NCBI RefSeq assembly: GCF_014204535.1
Contig: NZ_JACHLR010000010.1
Coordinates: forward strand, 1 to 64,000
Direction of reading: 5' to 3'
DNA from: Novosphingobium chloroacetimidivorans
Lineage (GTDB): Bacteria; Pseudomonadota; Alphaproteobacteria; Sphingomonadales; Sphingomonadaceae
Length of the DNA stretch: 64,000 bases
Positions 16,595 through 23,767 of this stretch are shown piece by piece. The notes beneath the pieces are model-generated. The model was not told where the DNA came from, did no database searches, and worked only from the letters and a program-made list of their open reading frames with translations. The position numbers were made by a program, and so were the translations under genes. Numbering within the stretch: position 1 is the stretch's first letter; every line of letters starts with the position of its first letter.

Positions 16595-17057
16595 GTGGTC
16601 GTTCGAACTACTCATCCGCGCCCGGTTCCTCGCGGCGCAACATCGCCGACAGCTGCGCCGCCGCGTCTCTATCCAACATAGCGGCTGCTGCATCCAGCTG
16701 GTGCATCGGCATCTCGTCGCGGCAGGTGCTCAGGGCGACAAGACGAAAAGAGAGGTGCTCCAGAAGGAAGGCTGTGAGGACAGTCCAGGATTATTCGTCA
16801 CCGGCTATGTTCGGTTACCGAATAACTGGTTTGATCGGGTAAGCGAGGACCTATCAAACGAACAGGCCGGCTGCATGCCGCTGGCGCGGCACCGGGCTCT
16901 ATTCCGCTAGGCCTTCTCGCATCGCCGGCTGTCGCCGGCCCGCTCAAAGTCCAAGCTCCACCAAGCCCCGCTGCGCGGGTCTCGGCCCTTCGGGTGGCGA
17001 TCCCTTGCAGAACTATCCCAACCACGCCGCATAACGACGCACCGAGGCAAGGAAGGA

Positions 17058-17095
17058 CGATTTGCTGTTAACCCGCGCCAGCGCGGGGCAAATCG
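17058..17095 (+). repeat. 38-nt compound hairpin
   Basis: CGATTTGC (17058-17065) pairs with GCAAATCG (17088-17095); inside, CCCGCGC (17072-17078) pairs with GCGCGGG (17081-17087). Both stems are perfect; the only unpaired bases are TGTTAA on one side and a two-base loop. No T-run follows directly, though GGTTTC follows. It may act as folded RNA or ssDNA. Confidence 0.5.
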
Positions 17096-17361
17096 GTTTC
17101 TCTCTCTACATCTCGGTATCAGACAAGCTTCATCGCCGTAGTCTGAGGGCCTCCAGCACGCCTCCGTCAAGGATGAGCGGTACCCCCAATTTTGCCGCCG
17201 CCCTTCCGCCTGCGGCTCCAGGACGACAACAAAATCGGCTCCCCCACTCCCCGCTTGCGCGGCGGCCTCACGGCCGTCCCTGACCTCGCCGCGCCCGGCC
17301 CTCCTGATGAGATTCATCTTTCATCTGAACGAGATGAGAGAGTTCAACAATGGAGGCTTTT

Positions 17362-18354
17362 ATGACCAAGTCGATCAACTCGCTCGTCGAACTCGAACTG
17401 CTTTTCAACGACCGCATCGATTACGCTGCCGATCGGGACAGCGCTGGCGCCTACGATCAGGCCTTCATCGAGACCAGCGAGATGGCCAAGCTGAGCATCG
17501 TCGACGAGCCCATGGCAACCGAGATGCCTGACCCCGAAATGGCCCGTGCCGCCGTGGAGCTGGCGGTGGGTACGATCTTCGACGTCTTCCGCGACACCCG
17601 CATGGAGGAGTTCGCGCAGCAGATCGTCTGGGGCTTCGTCAATTCCTTTCACATGACCGCCCGCCTTGCTGAAGGTCGGGAGGACGACGCCGCCAAGAAG
17701 CTTGGTGACCTGGCACGCACCTATGATCCGTCCGAGATCTACGCCGTCGAGCTGGAAGAGACGCAGATGCTCTGCCAGACCCTCCAGGGTTGCCGCGAGG
17801 CCCTGGAAGCCATGCGCGACCACGCCTCCGAGGTGTACCGCGTCGAGACCGGCAAGCCCTTCCAGGCCACCCGCGGCTCGCAGGTCTCCAAGAACGGGGT
17901 CACCGCGTCCCAGATCGCAGCGCGCGACTTCCTCGCCGCACGGTCGCGTGAGCGTCGCGAGCAGCTGGCGCCTGAAGGTCCGATGGTCCTGGTCTCGGGC
18001 GGTCAAGACTGGCACGACCATGAGCAGATCTGGGACCGCCTCGACGACATCAAGGCGCGCGTGCCTGAAATGGTCCTCGCCACCACCGGCATGCGCAAGG
18101 GTGTCGACGCAATCGCCGCCAGCTGGGCCGCAGCCCGCCGCGTCAAGCTCATCACCTTCGTTCCGGACCGCAAGCACGGTGCCCGCGCCGCCTTCATCCG
18201 CAACGAGAACATGCTCAAGCTCAAGCCGGTCGAGGCCGTCATCTGCCAGGGCTCAGGCATCCAGAGCAACCTTTACGAACTCCTGCGCAAGGCACGCACC
18301 CCGATGCACGCCCTGCGCACCGCCAACCAGCGTCCCGACGCCAAGCTTGCGTAA
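17362..18354 (+). CDS. DUF2493/SLOG-fold protein (330 aa)
   Basis: The start at 17362 was chosen because GGAGG lies 5 bases before it; an upstream ATG at 17350 has no site. The N-terminal 190 residues are helical and acidic (ARAAVELAVGTIFDVFRDTR, then GREDDAAKKLGDLARTYDPS). The C-terminal 130 residues form the DUF2493 (YspA-like SLOG) domain: MVLVSGGQDWHDHEQIWDRL, then KGVDAIAASWAAARRVKLIT and RNENMLKLKPVEAVICQGSG. SLOG domains bind nucleotides or related small ligands; several SLOG families take part in defence or signalling. Plasmids of this group commonly carry such proteins. A strong terminator follows. Confidence 0.8.
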   Translation: MTKSINSLVELELLFNDRIDYAADRDSAGAYDQAFIETSEMAKLSIVDEPMATEMPDPEMARAAVELAVGTIFDVFRDTRMEEFAQQIVWGFVNSFHMTARLAEGREDDAAKKLGDLARTYDPSEIYAVELEETQMLCQTLQGCREALEAMRDHASEVYRVETGKPFQATRGSQVSKNGVTASQIAARDFLAARSRERREQLAPEGPMVLVSGGQDWHDHEQIWDRLDDIKARVPEMVLATTGMRKGVDAIAASWAAARRVKLITFVPDRKHGARAAFIRNENMLKLKPVEAVICQGSGIQSNLYELLRKARTPMHALRTANQRPDAKLA

Positions 18355-18362
18355 CGCCGCCA

Positions 18363-18411
18363 GCGAGGGGCTTCGCGCTTCGGCTCGAAGCTCCTCGCGC
18401 TTCTTTCTTTT
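18363..18411 (+). terminator. Rho-independent terminator after the DUF2493 gene
   Basis: A 13-bp stem with one wobble, GCGAGGGGCTTCG (18363-18375) with CGAAGCTCCTCGC (18386-18398), is followed by GCTTCTTTCTTTTG. It lies 8 bases after the stop codon. Confidence 0.8.
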
Positions 18412-18423
18412 GTTGCGCCAGAC

Positions 18424-18456
18424 CGCGGCTCAGGGGCATCGAACCCCTTCGCCGCG
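18424..18456 (+). repeat. 33-nt nested hairpin repeat, copy 3
   Basis: Outer stem CGCGGC (18424-18429) with GCCGCG (18451-18456); inner AGGGGCATCGAACCCCT. Like copy 1, it follows a strong terminator hairpin by a short interval (about 25 bases). Confidence 0.65.
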
Positions 18457-18676
18457 AGAGCGCCAGACCGATGGGTCAAGGGTCAAACAGTGGGTCTCTC
18501 TAGTCGTCCCAGTGTGTCGGCCGCGCCGGCACGTCTCAAGGACGGCAGGGTCCCACCATTTTCCTACGGAAAATCGTTGCCCCTACCGCCGCTGACGCGG
18601 CCGCTTCGCGGTCCTGCGACACGCACCGGCGCGACCGACCCAAGTCCTCCCGTCATTGACACAAAGGAGGAACATC

Positions 18677-19018
18677 ATGCAGATTTCGTTGTTCAGGGCT
18701 CTGAAGTCCATTAACATGCCCGACGCCGCCGCCGAGCAGGTGGTGCACGCCTTCGAGGAGCACATCGACATGGCAGTCTCGGAAGCCATGAAGCACTACG
18801 ATGACCGGATCAGCGCGATGCAGACCGTGCTCGAGGCGAAGATCGACGCCGGCTTCAAGAGCATCGAAGCGAAGTTCGAGGGCAGGTTCACAGGCTTCGA
18901 GGGGAAGCTCTCGGGAATGCAGACCTCGATCGACGTGCTCAAGTGGGTCGTCATCACGCAAGCTTCGCTCCTGCTGCTGGCAGGCACCATCGCAGGATAC
19001 GTCAAGCTGGCGACCTGA
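18677..19018 (+). CDS. Coiled-coil protein with C-terminal membrane helix (113 aa)
   Basis: AAAGGAGG precedes the ATG at 18677. Residues 1-85 are a heptad-rich helix (FEEHIDMAVSEAMKHYDDRI, then FEGRFTGFEGKLSGMQTSID) and the last 25 form a hydrophobic helix (WVVITQASLLLLAGTIAGYV). The architecture resembles DUF1640/CCDC90-type tail-anchored coiled coils. Its role on the element is unknown; a small GAAAAT hairpin (18558-18574) lies in the upstream spacer. Confidence 0.7.
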   Translation: MQISLFRALKSINMPDAAAEQVVHAFEEHIDMAVSEAMKHYDDRISAMQTVLEAKIDAGFKSIEAKFEGRFTGFEGKLSGMQTSIDVLKWVVITQASLLLLAGTIAGYVKLAT

Positions 19019-19131
19019 CAACGTGGGGGCTTCGGCCCTCGCCAGCATCCGAGTGACGAGCCATTCGCGGATGCGGGTGGCCCTTTTCACGTAGGCCGTC
19101 GGGCATGACACGCCAGCGGACGTGAGGCGCA

Positions 19132-19685
19132 GAGGTCGCACGCGTGGCGCGCGGGCAGTGGCCGGCGCGGCAGTCCCTTGCTCGCTGCCGGCCCTTCGGC
19201 CATCACCGCTTCGCGCGGTCTGCCTAGCCGGGTCACGGCATCGCCGATCCTCGTGCCGCGCGGCGCATCCGCGCCTGGCGCACGTCGGTCGGCTCGCCTC
19301 GCGGTAGAGCTGGTGGCGAGGTCGCTCGCATGGGGCGAGGGCGGTGGCCGGCGCGGCAGTCCCTTGCTCGCTGCCGGCCCTTCGGCCGTCACCGCTTCGT
19401 GCGGTCTGCCTAGCCGGGTCACGGCATCGCCGATCCTCGTGCCGCGCGGCGCCTCCGCGCCTTAGCGCACGTCGGTCGGCTCGCCTTGCGGCAGAGCTGG
19501 TGGCGAGGTCGCTCGCATGGGGCGAGGGCGGTGGCCGGCGCGGCAGCCCCTTGCTCGTTGCCGGCCGTTCGGCCGTCACCGCTTCGCGCGGTCTGCCTTG
19601 CCGGATCGCGGCATCGCCGATCCTCGTGCCGCGCGGCGCATCCGCGCCTGGCGCACGTCGGTCGGCACGCCTCGCGGCACCTCTG
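19132..19685. repeat. Three tandem copies of a 186/187-bp repeat
   Basis: Units start at 19132, 19318 and 19505 (GAGGTCGC) and share long near-identical blocks: GTGGCCGGCGCGGCAG, CATCGCCGATCCTCGTGCC, GCACGTCGGTCGGC. Each unit contains several small stem-loops with CTTCG loops. Units 2 and 3 are closest to each other; unit 1 diverges at its left edge. Unit length is far above CRISPR repeats and there are no variable spacers. Possible roles are a centromere-like or iteron-like site, or a structured RNA region; nothing here decides. Confidence 0.75.
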
Positions 19686-19698
19686 AAGGAGGTCCACT

Positions 19699-19735
19699 GG
19701 AGAGGAGAGGGAGGTGGCCGGCTGTCGAACGACAG
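19699..19735 (+). promoter_or_regulatory. Purine tract plus hairpin leader (family member 4)
   Basis: GGAGAGGAGAGGGAGG (19699-19714), then CTGTC (19722-19726) pairing with GACAG (19731-19735) around GAAC, then CCGGAGAAG and ATG at 19750. Same layout as members at 9529, 11687 and 21876. Confidence 0.6.
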
Positions 19736-19749
19736 ACCGGAGAAGTACC

Positions 19750-20514
19750 ATGCCCACTTACGAGACCGCTTACATCGGAAGCGCACCCGCCGAGGAGGAT
19801 TGCGCCCAGGTCGGCCGCACTCCCGACTATGTCAAACACAACCGCCTTGAGGTCGAGATCTACCGTGCTGCGATCATCGCGCGCTTCGGGGTGCCGCCCG
19901 AGGGCGTCGTGCTGGAGGCCACATCGTGTCCGCATGATTTCGGATCGTATTACGAGCTTCAGGCTCGCTTCGACTGCCAGAATCCGGTCGCGGTGGCCTA
20001 TGCCGAGGCGGCTGAGCAGGGGCTCGCCCGCTGGCTCGACACCGGCTTCCTGGCACCGTTCGAGTACGGAGCCGAGGCGACGGTGCGGACCACCAATTAC
20101 CGCACACGCAATGAGGCGGTGCAACGCGTGATTGTCACGCTCGAGCGCCAGCGTCTCTGCGGCTACGGCACGCCGGCCGAGGCCCTGATCCTTAACAACC
20201 TGCGCGCCGCGTTCCCTGCGCCTGCAGAGCAGGCAGACGCCATCCTGCGCCAGATCTCGACCGAGAGGCAGATCCGCAAACCCGAGCATCACAGCGTCGA
20301 TCTCTACTTCCCCTACAAGCTCACGTTTTTCCCAGAGCTGTTCAACCAGCATCGTGGTTCCGACTATCCCCAGGGCGACGTGATCGACGTCACAGCCCAC
20401 GAGCTGCGCCTTCAGCGCAGCACCTACATCGTGTGCGACATCGGCTCTGTTCCGACCCTCGATCAGGCCCTGGCGCTCTGCTGGGAGCACATGGCCCGCT
20501 ACGTCATTCGCTGA
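19750..20514 (+). CDS. Hypothetical protein (254 aa)
   Basis: Starts MPTYETAYIGSAPAEEDCAQ after GGAGAAG. It looks bipartite: residues 1-125 with a YYELQARFDCQNPVAVAYAE segment, and 126-254 with KPEHHSVDLYFPYKLTFFPE and a final DQALALCWEHMARYVIR helix. No catalytic signature visible and no family recognised. It follows the 186-bp repeats and carries the purine-hairpin leader, which ties it to the regulon-like set of leading-region genes. Confidence 0.65.
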   Translation: MPTYETAYIGSAPAEEDCAQVGRTPDYVKHNRLEVEIYRAAIIARFGVPPEGVVLEATSCPHDFGSYYELQARFDCQNPVAVAYAEAAEQGLARWLDTGFLAPFEYGAEATVRTTNYRTRNEAVQRVIVTLERQRLCGYGTPAEALILNNLRAAFPAPAEQADAILRQISTERQIRKPEHHSVDLYFPYKLTFFPELFNQHRGSDYPQGDVIDVTAHELRLQRSTYIVCDIGSVPTLDQALALCWEHMARYVIR

Positions 20515-20614
20515 CGATCAACCTCCCGATCAACACTGGCACAAGCAGCGCGGTGCGGCTCCCCTGCGGGACCCGGCCCGCTGACTTCGCGCGCGCCCCG
20601 CCGAGTGAAACGTC

Positions 20615-20833
20615 ATGACCATCATCACCGTCCACCAGTCACTCTCGTTCGAAACAATCACCAAGACTCACCCGCACCGGCTTTCCGCCGAGGCCCACAT
20701 GACCAAGGTTCTTCGAGCGTACGGCGACTGGCCACAGGACGCCGCCGTGGATGCAGCACGAGCCGGCAGACCGGTTCTCGTGCGCGAAGATGGCGACGAC
20801 GAAACAATCGAAATCCGCGACGTGGCTGATTGA
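20615..20833 (+). CDS. Small hypothetical protein upstream of the DpdA-like gene (72 aa)
   Basis: An open frame with acidic C-terminus (LVREDGDDETIEIRDVAD) ending 8 bases before the DpdA-like gene. No good ribosome site precedes ATG 20615; an internal ATG at 20699 would give 44 residues. Retained because of its tight linkage to the next gene; it could be a leader peptide. Confidence 0.35.
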   Translation: MTIITVHQSLSFETITKTHPHRLSAEAHMTKVLRAYGDWPQDAAVDAARAGRPVLVREDGDDETIEIRDVAD

Positions 20834-20841
20834 GCCCTACC

Positions 20842-21819
20842 ATGTCGATCGAGATCATCGTGGGCCTGCCGCACCTTAGCGATGGGCCTATCCTTCGCCG
20901 CGCCCGCACCATGCAGGTGCCTGCTCTCATCTCTGCCAATTGCCTGTCCCGCTGGCGCCGCCATGAAGGCTGGCGCCAATGGTCCGGATGGCGGCTTGCC
21001 TCTCTCGCAAATGCTCGCGGGCTGCGCAGCCTCGATCTCGATTCCGGAGGCTACGTCGCAATGGTCACCTATGGCGGCATTCCCTGGACCGTTGACGACT
21101 ACATGGCGCTCGCATCGAGCTTTCCATTCCGCCGCTTCGCGAGCTTGGACTATTGCACCGAGGCTGGGGTAGCCCGCGATCGGGAGGAGGTACTCGATCG
21201 ATTATCGAGAACGATCCGAGCCAATCGAGACTGCCGCGAGCGCACCAACGATCTTGGGATTGAGGACCGGTTGATGCCGGTCCTGCAGGGCCGTGCCCCG
21301 AGCGACTACGAGCGTTGCGCAGATGCCCTCGCGTGGTCGCTGGCCAGCGGAAAGGTAGTCGGCGTCGGAAGCATGTGCCGGCGTCACATCCACGGGCCTG
21401 ACGGCCTCGTGGCCGTCTTCGAGCACCTCGATCGGATCCTTCCCGATGGCGTCATGCTTCACGGTTTCGGGGTCAAGGGAACGGCACTGTCGTACCTCAA
21501 GGGGCTGGAACACCGCATCGCCAGCATCGACAGCCAGGCTTATGGCGTCAGTGCGAGGCAGGACGCTCTTGAGCGGGGCGTGAGCAAGAGTGACGCACTT
21601 GTTGCCGACCACCTGGAGAGGTGGACGGCCGCCCAGAGATACCGCGCAGCTGCGCCTGCGCGTGCGACCCAATCCGAACTCGCATTGCCGCCACCGGAGC
21701 CGAGCCACAATGACCGCTGGGAAGCCGCGATTGCGACTGCACGCGAGCAGATAAGATCTCTGATCGAGGAGGGCCAACTCGATCATGACGAGGTGACGGC
21801 AAGCTGGGTGCAGGAGTGA
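20842..21819 (+). CDS. DpdA-like 7-deazaguanine DNA transglycosylase (TGT superfamily)
   Basis: The 325-residue product carries features I associate with DpdA, the tRNA-guanine-transglycosylase relative that inserts 7-deazaguanines into DNA: VPALISANCLSRW near the start, DSGGY (Asp at residue 67, matching the TGT catalytic Asp), an ASLDYCTEAG segment, VLQGRAPSDYERCADAL, VGVGSMCRRHIHG at about 173-185 and MLHGFGVKGTALSYL at about 205. In tRNA-TGT these positions bind the base and the ribose. A standalone copy on a mobile element would act on preQ0-type bases made by the host queuosine pathway. No dpdB-K or queCDE genes are in the window. The ATG at 20842 is used; an in-frame TTG at 20830 is less likely. 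Confidence 0.75.
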   Translation: MSIEIIVGLPHLSDGPILRRARTMQVPALISANCLSRWRRHEGWRQWSGWRLASLANARGLRSLDLDSGGYVAMVTYGGIPWTVDDYMALASSFPFRRFASLDYCTEAGVARDREEVLDRLSRTIRANRDCRERTNDLGIEDRLMPVLQGRAPSDYERCADALAWSLASGKVVGVGSMCRRHIHGPDGLVAVFEHLDRILPDGVMLHGFGVKGTALSYLKGLEHRIASIDSQAYGVSARQDALERGVSKSDALVADHLERWTAAQRYRAAAPARATQSELALPPPEPSHNDRWEAAIATAREQIRSLIEEGQLDHDEVTASWVQE

Positions 21820-21875
21820 GCGTGCGACATCTACTACGAGGATCAGGCGGCGCACTGAACCGGGACCTCAGCCAT

Positions 21876-21910
21876 GGGAGAGGAGGGGGATGGAAGAACG
21901 CGGTTCTTCC
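21876..21910 (+). promoter_or_regulatory. Purine tract plus hairpin leader (family member 5)
   Basis: GGGAGAGGAGGGGGATGG (21876-21893) runs into a perfect 8-bp hairpin, GGAAGAAC (21892-21899) with GTTCTTCC (21903-21910), then AGGGAGACGAAG and ATG at 21923. The strongest hairpin of the five. Confidence 0.7.
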
Positions 21911-21922
21911 AGGGAGACGAAG

Positions 21923-22489
21923 ATGTCGATCACCTTTTACGTCACCGACCTCGATACGCGCATCCAGTCCGTTCCGGCAACAATCAGCCCCCGCGAACTT
22001 GGTTCATTTCGCGCCTTCATGCGCGAGCAGGGTACGGCCACTGAGGATGATCCCGACGGCGAGCCCGAGCGCCTGACCTACGCTTTCGATGCCAGCATCT
22101 GCCGGTTCGCCATTGCCTCCATCGCTCGCATCTTCGGTAATCGACACGAGGCGATCGCCGTCATTGAGGAGGCACAGTTTCTTGGTCGATTGCTTTCGTT
22201 CCGTCGCAAAGAGGTGACGCACGAACTGTCGATAGAGGTGTCTCAGCGTCTCGATGGCCCAGGCGAATTGGACCTCGCCAATGGGAACGCCTACGCGGTC
22301 CTGGAGGCCCTCGATCTTGAGCCCGAAAGCATCGGCGAGATCACATTCGACGAGCTGCGGATGAGGCTGTCGCTACCTACCGTCAGGCAGGCCTTCCGCG
22401 ATCGACGCATTCACCACCGCCTGCCCTTCTTCGACGTGGCAGCAGCGCTCGATCCCCACGAACAATCCGCTCGGCTAGTCTGGGCATAG
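21923..22489 (+). CDS. Hypothetical protein (188 aa)
   Basis: Starts MSITFYVTDLDTRIQSVPAT, after AGGGAGA. Acidic, soluble, with helical stretches (ASICRFAIASIARIFGNRHE) and LDLANGNAYAVLEALDLEPE. No family recognised. It is the last + strand gene before the transfer-origin region and has the best example of the purine-hairpin leader; a terminator follows. Confidence 0.65.
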   Translation: MSITFYVTDLDTRIQSVPATISPRELGSFRAFMREQGTATEDDPDGEPERLTYAFDASICRFAIASIARIFGNRHEAIAVIEEAQFLGRLLSFRRKEVTHELSIEVSQRLDGPGELDLANGNAYAVLEALDLEPESIGEITFDELRMRLSLPTVRQAFRDRRIHHRLPFFDVAAALDPHEQSARLVWA

Positions 22490-22515
22490 CCTCCGCCAGA
22501 CAGCCGACAAACTAA

Positions 22516-22548
22516 GGGCACGCTCGCTTACGCGGCGTCCCCTTTTTT
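22516..22548 (+). terminator. Rho-independent terminator closing the leading region
   Basis: GGGCACGC (22516-22523) pairs with GCGTCCC (22535-22541), with a single bulged C, and is followed by six T residues (22543-22548). Confidence 0.7.
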
Positions 22549-22611
22549 GCATGGTGCTATCACGATTGAACCCACTGCGACTTCGTCGCGTGCAGTACCG
22601 ACATCGCCTCC

Positions 22612-22833
22612 TCATTCACCCAGGCGCCGCTCCACTTCATCGGGCCCGAGCTTGCGGATCAGATCGAAAATTCCTTTCGCCCGATCCGGCGACAGCTTGA
22701 GCAATCCCGAGCGATCCAGGGCCTTGGTGATGAGCTCACGTTCGCGCTCTTCGAGACGCTTCTTTCGCTCCGCGATCTTCTCCTCCTCAGCAGCAATTTG
22801 CTGACGTTCTTTTTCCAGCGATGTCGCCATCAT
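22612..22833 (-). CDS. Small coiled-coil protein beside the transfer origin (73-74 aa)
   Basis: On the minus strand GGAGAC precedes two adjacent ATG codons (22833 and 22830). The product is a charged coiled coil (EKERQQIAAEEEKIAERKKR) followed by a compact C-terminal region, GLLKLSPDRAKGIFDLIRKL and DEVERRLGE. It is transcribed away from the transfer operon. Size and position recall small relaxosome or mobilisation accessory proteins, but no homologue can be named. Confidence 0.65.
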   Translation of the reverse strand: MMATSLEKERQQIAAEEEKIAERKKRLEERERELITKALDRSGLLKLSPDRAKGIFDLIRKLGPDEVERRLGE

Positions 22834-23306
22834 TCGTCTCCATTTGGTGGCCCAGGCTGCAACGGGCAGACCCATCAATCGGGCACCCATTTCTATCAGC
22901 AGGTACGAGGAACGCCATACATCTTAAGCATGCTGCCCCACGTCCCATCGACAGACACTGGCGTACACAACTCATTGCTATGTCTAACCGTAGGGGACTA
23001 CGACTACCCTGATATTTGAGCAGCTGATTGCGCGTCTGCGACGCGCGGAAGATGCCGGCGAAGGGCCGGGGTCAAATGCCCATCGGCTGCGCCGATGGGC
23101 ACCTTTTGCGGCAAGCTTCTCCGGCCTGACGGCCATGAGCGCTGCCCCGGACGCCGCTCAGGATCAAGCAGGCAGGCACAATCAAATGGCACATCCAGAA
23201 ACGCTAAGTCCCTAAGAACAAGGGAGCACACCGTACACGCCTAGCGTAGGCGTCTTTGCGGCGTTAGTCACTGTTATGTATAGAGGAAAGTTGCTCCCCG
23301 GTCCGT

Positions 23307-23388
23307 GTCATACGCATGTATGACGGTCAGCGGCCTGCGCGGAAATGGCGGGCGACCGCGGGTTTCAACGTCATACCGGTGTATCACG
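23307..23388. promoter_or_regulatory. Pair of GTCATAC dyad sites, likely RHH protein operators
   Basis: GTCATAC-GCAT-GTATGAC (23307-23324) is a perfect dyad; 45 bases on, GTCATACC-GGTGTATCAC (23370-23387) is a near-dyad with the same left half. Ribbon-helix-helix proteins such as TrwA and TraY bind repeats of this kind near oriT and repress their own operon; the second site lies just upstream of the -35 box. Confidence 0.5.
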
Positions 23389-23399
23389 CGCGTTGCCGG

Positions 23400-23428
23400 T
23401 GGACGCTTTCGCTTTAGCCGCCTATAAT
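23400..23428 (+). promoter_or_regulatory. Sigma-70-like promoter for the transfer operon
   Basis: TGGACG (23400-23405), 17-base spacer, then consensus TATAAT (23423-23428). The RHH gene ATG lies 48 bases downstream. Confidence 0.6.
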
Positions 23429-23476
23429 GGCGTTGCGATACAGAAACCAGGCGCCTTCATCTTCGAAGGTGGTCTG

Positions 23477-23767
23477 ATGAATACCAAAAGACAGGTGCTT
23501 ACGGTCCGGGTAACGCCGGCCGAGCGAGATGCTCTTAGCCGAGCGGCGGAGGCTCGCGGCAAAACGGTGTCCGAGTGCCTGCGGCTTGCTGTCGCTTTTG
23601 GCCTACCGTTTGTTCAAAGTGGCCATGGTCTCGACCTCTACCGAGTCATCGCAAACATCGAGTATCTACAGGCTGCGATCGAGACGATCATAGCCCGCGA
23701 GCACTCCGACGTTACGGAGCGGCTACTCGACGTCGCCATCGAGCGCATGGAGCAGTTCCATGCGTAA
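23477..23767 (+). CDS. Ribbon-helix-helix relaxosome accessory protein (TrwA/TraY-like)
   Basis: A 96-residue protein: MNTKRQVLTVRVTPAERDAL followed by AAEARGKTVSECLRLAVAFG is an RHH beta strand and two helices, of the MobC/TrwA type with a beta strand LTVRV. The C-terminal half is helical (IANIEYLQAAIETIIARE) and would tetramerise or contact the coupling protein. It is the first gene of the operon and its end overlaps the coupling protein start by 8 bases. It probably binds the GTCATAC dyads upstream, stimulates nicking and represses the operon. Confidence 0.75.
   Translation: MNTKRQVLTVRVTPAERDALSRAAEARGKTVSECLRLAVAFGLPFVQSGHGLDLYRVIANIEYLQAAIETIIAREHSDVTERLLDVAIERMEQFHA

Larger units (their letters stand above)
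16544..17361. other. 818-base stretch without a convincing gene; several hairpins
   Basis: I find no frame with a ribosome site and protein-like composition. It contains nested hairpin copy 2 (16562-16594), a long double hairpin at 17058-17095 and an imperfect one with arms at 17189-17197 and 17229-17237 (CCAATTTTG/CAAAATCGG). The GC-rich 'CTTCG' loops scattered through it resemble REP-like spacer DNA. Confidence 0.4.
23030..23428. other. Candidate origin of transfer (oriT) region
   Basis: The 640-base gap between divergent genes lies directly before a TrwA-like/TrwB/TrwC operon, where oriT is found in R388-type plasmids. It is dense in inverted repeats: GCGCGTC/GACGCGC (23030-23046), TGCCCATCGGC/GCCGATGGGCA (23077-23101, 11 bp), ACGCCTA/TAGGCGT (23237-23253), GTCATAC/GTATGAC (23307-23324) and an imperfect relative of the last, CGTCATACCGGTGTATCACG (23369-23388). 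The minus strand reads CCTCTATAC over 23278-23286, close to the R388 nick core TCT/ATAG, which would place nic between 23281 and 23282. The site and nick are inference. Confidence 0.5.

Noticed and set aside
19132..19685. CRISPR array
   Set aside because: Units are 186-187 bp and adjacent, without short repeats and unique spacers; no cas genes in the window.
18653..19786. Minus-strand frame of 377 codons through the 186-bp repeats
   Set aside because: It spans a well-supported + strand coiled-coil gene and the repeats; the product is Arg/Ala/Pro low-complexity caused by GC-rich repeats.
23077..23107. 11-bp hairpin plus CCTTTTG read as a plain transcription terminator
   Set aside because: No gene on the + strand ends nearby (the closest ends at 22489 with its own terminator). 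Its place among other inverted repeats favours a transfer-origin role, so it was listed there.
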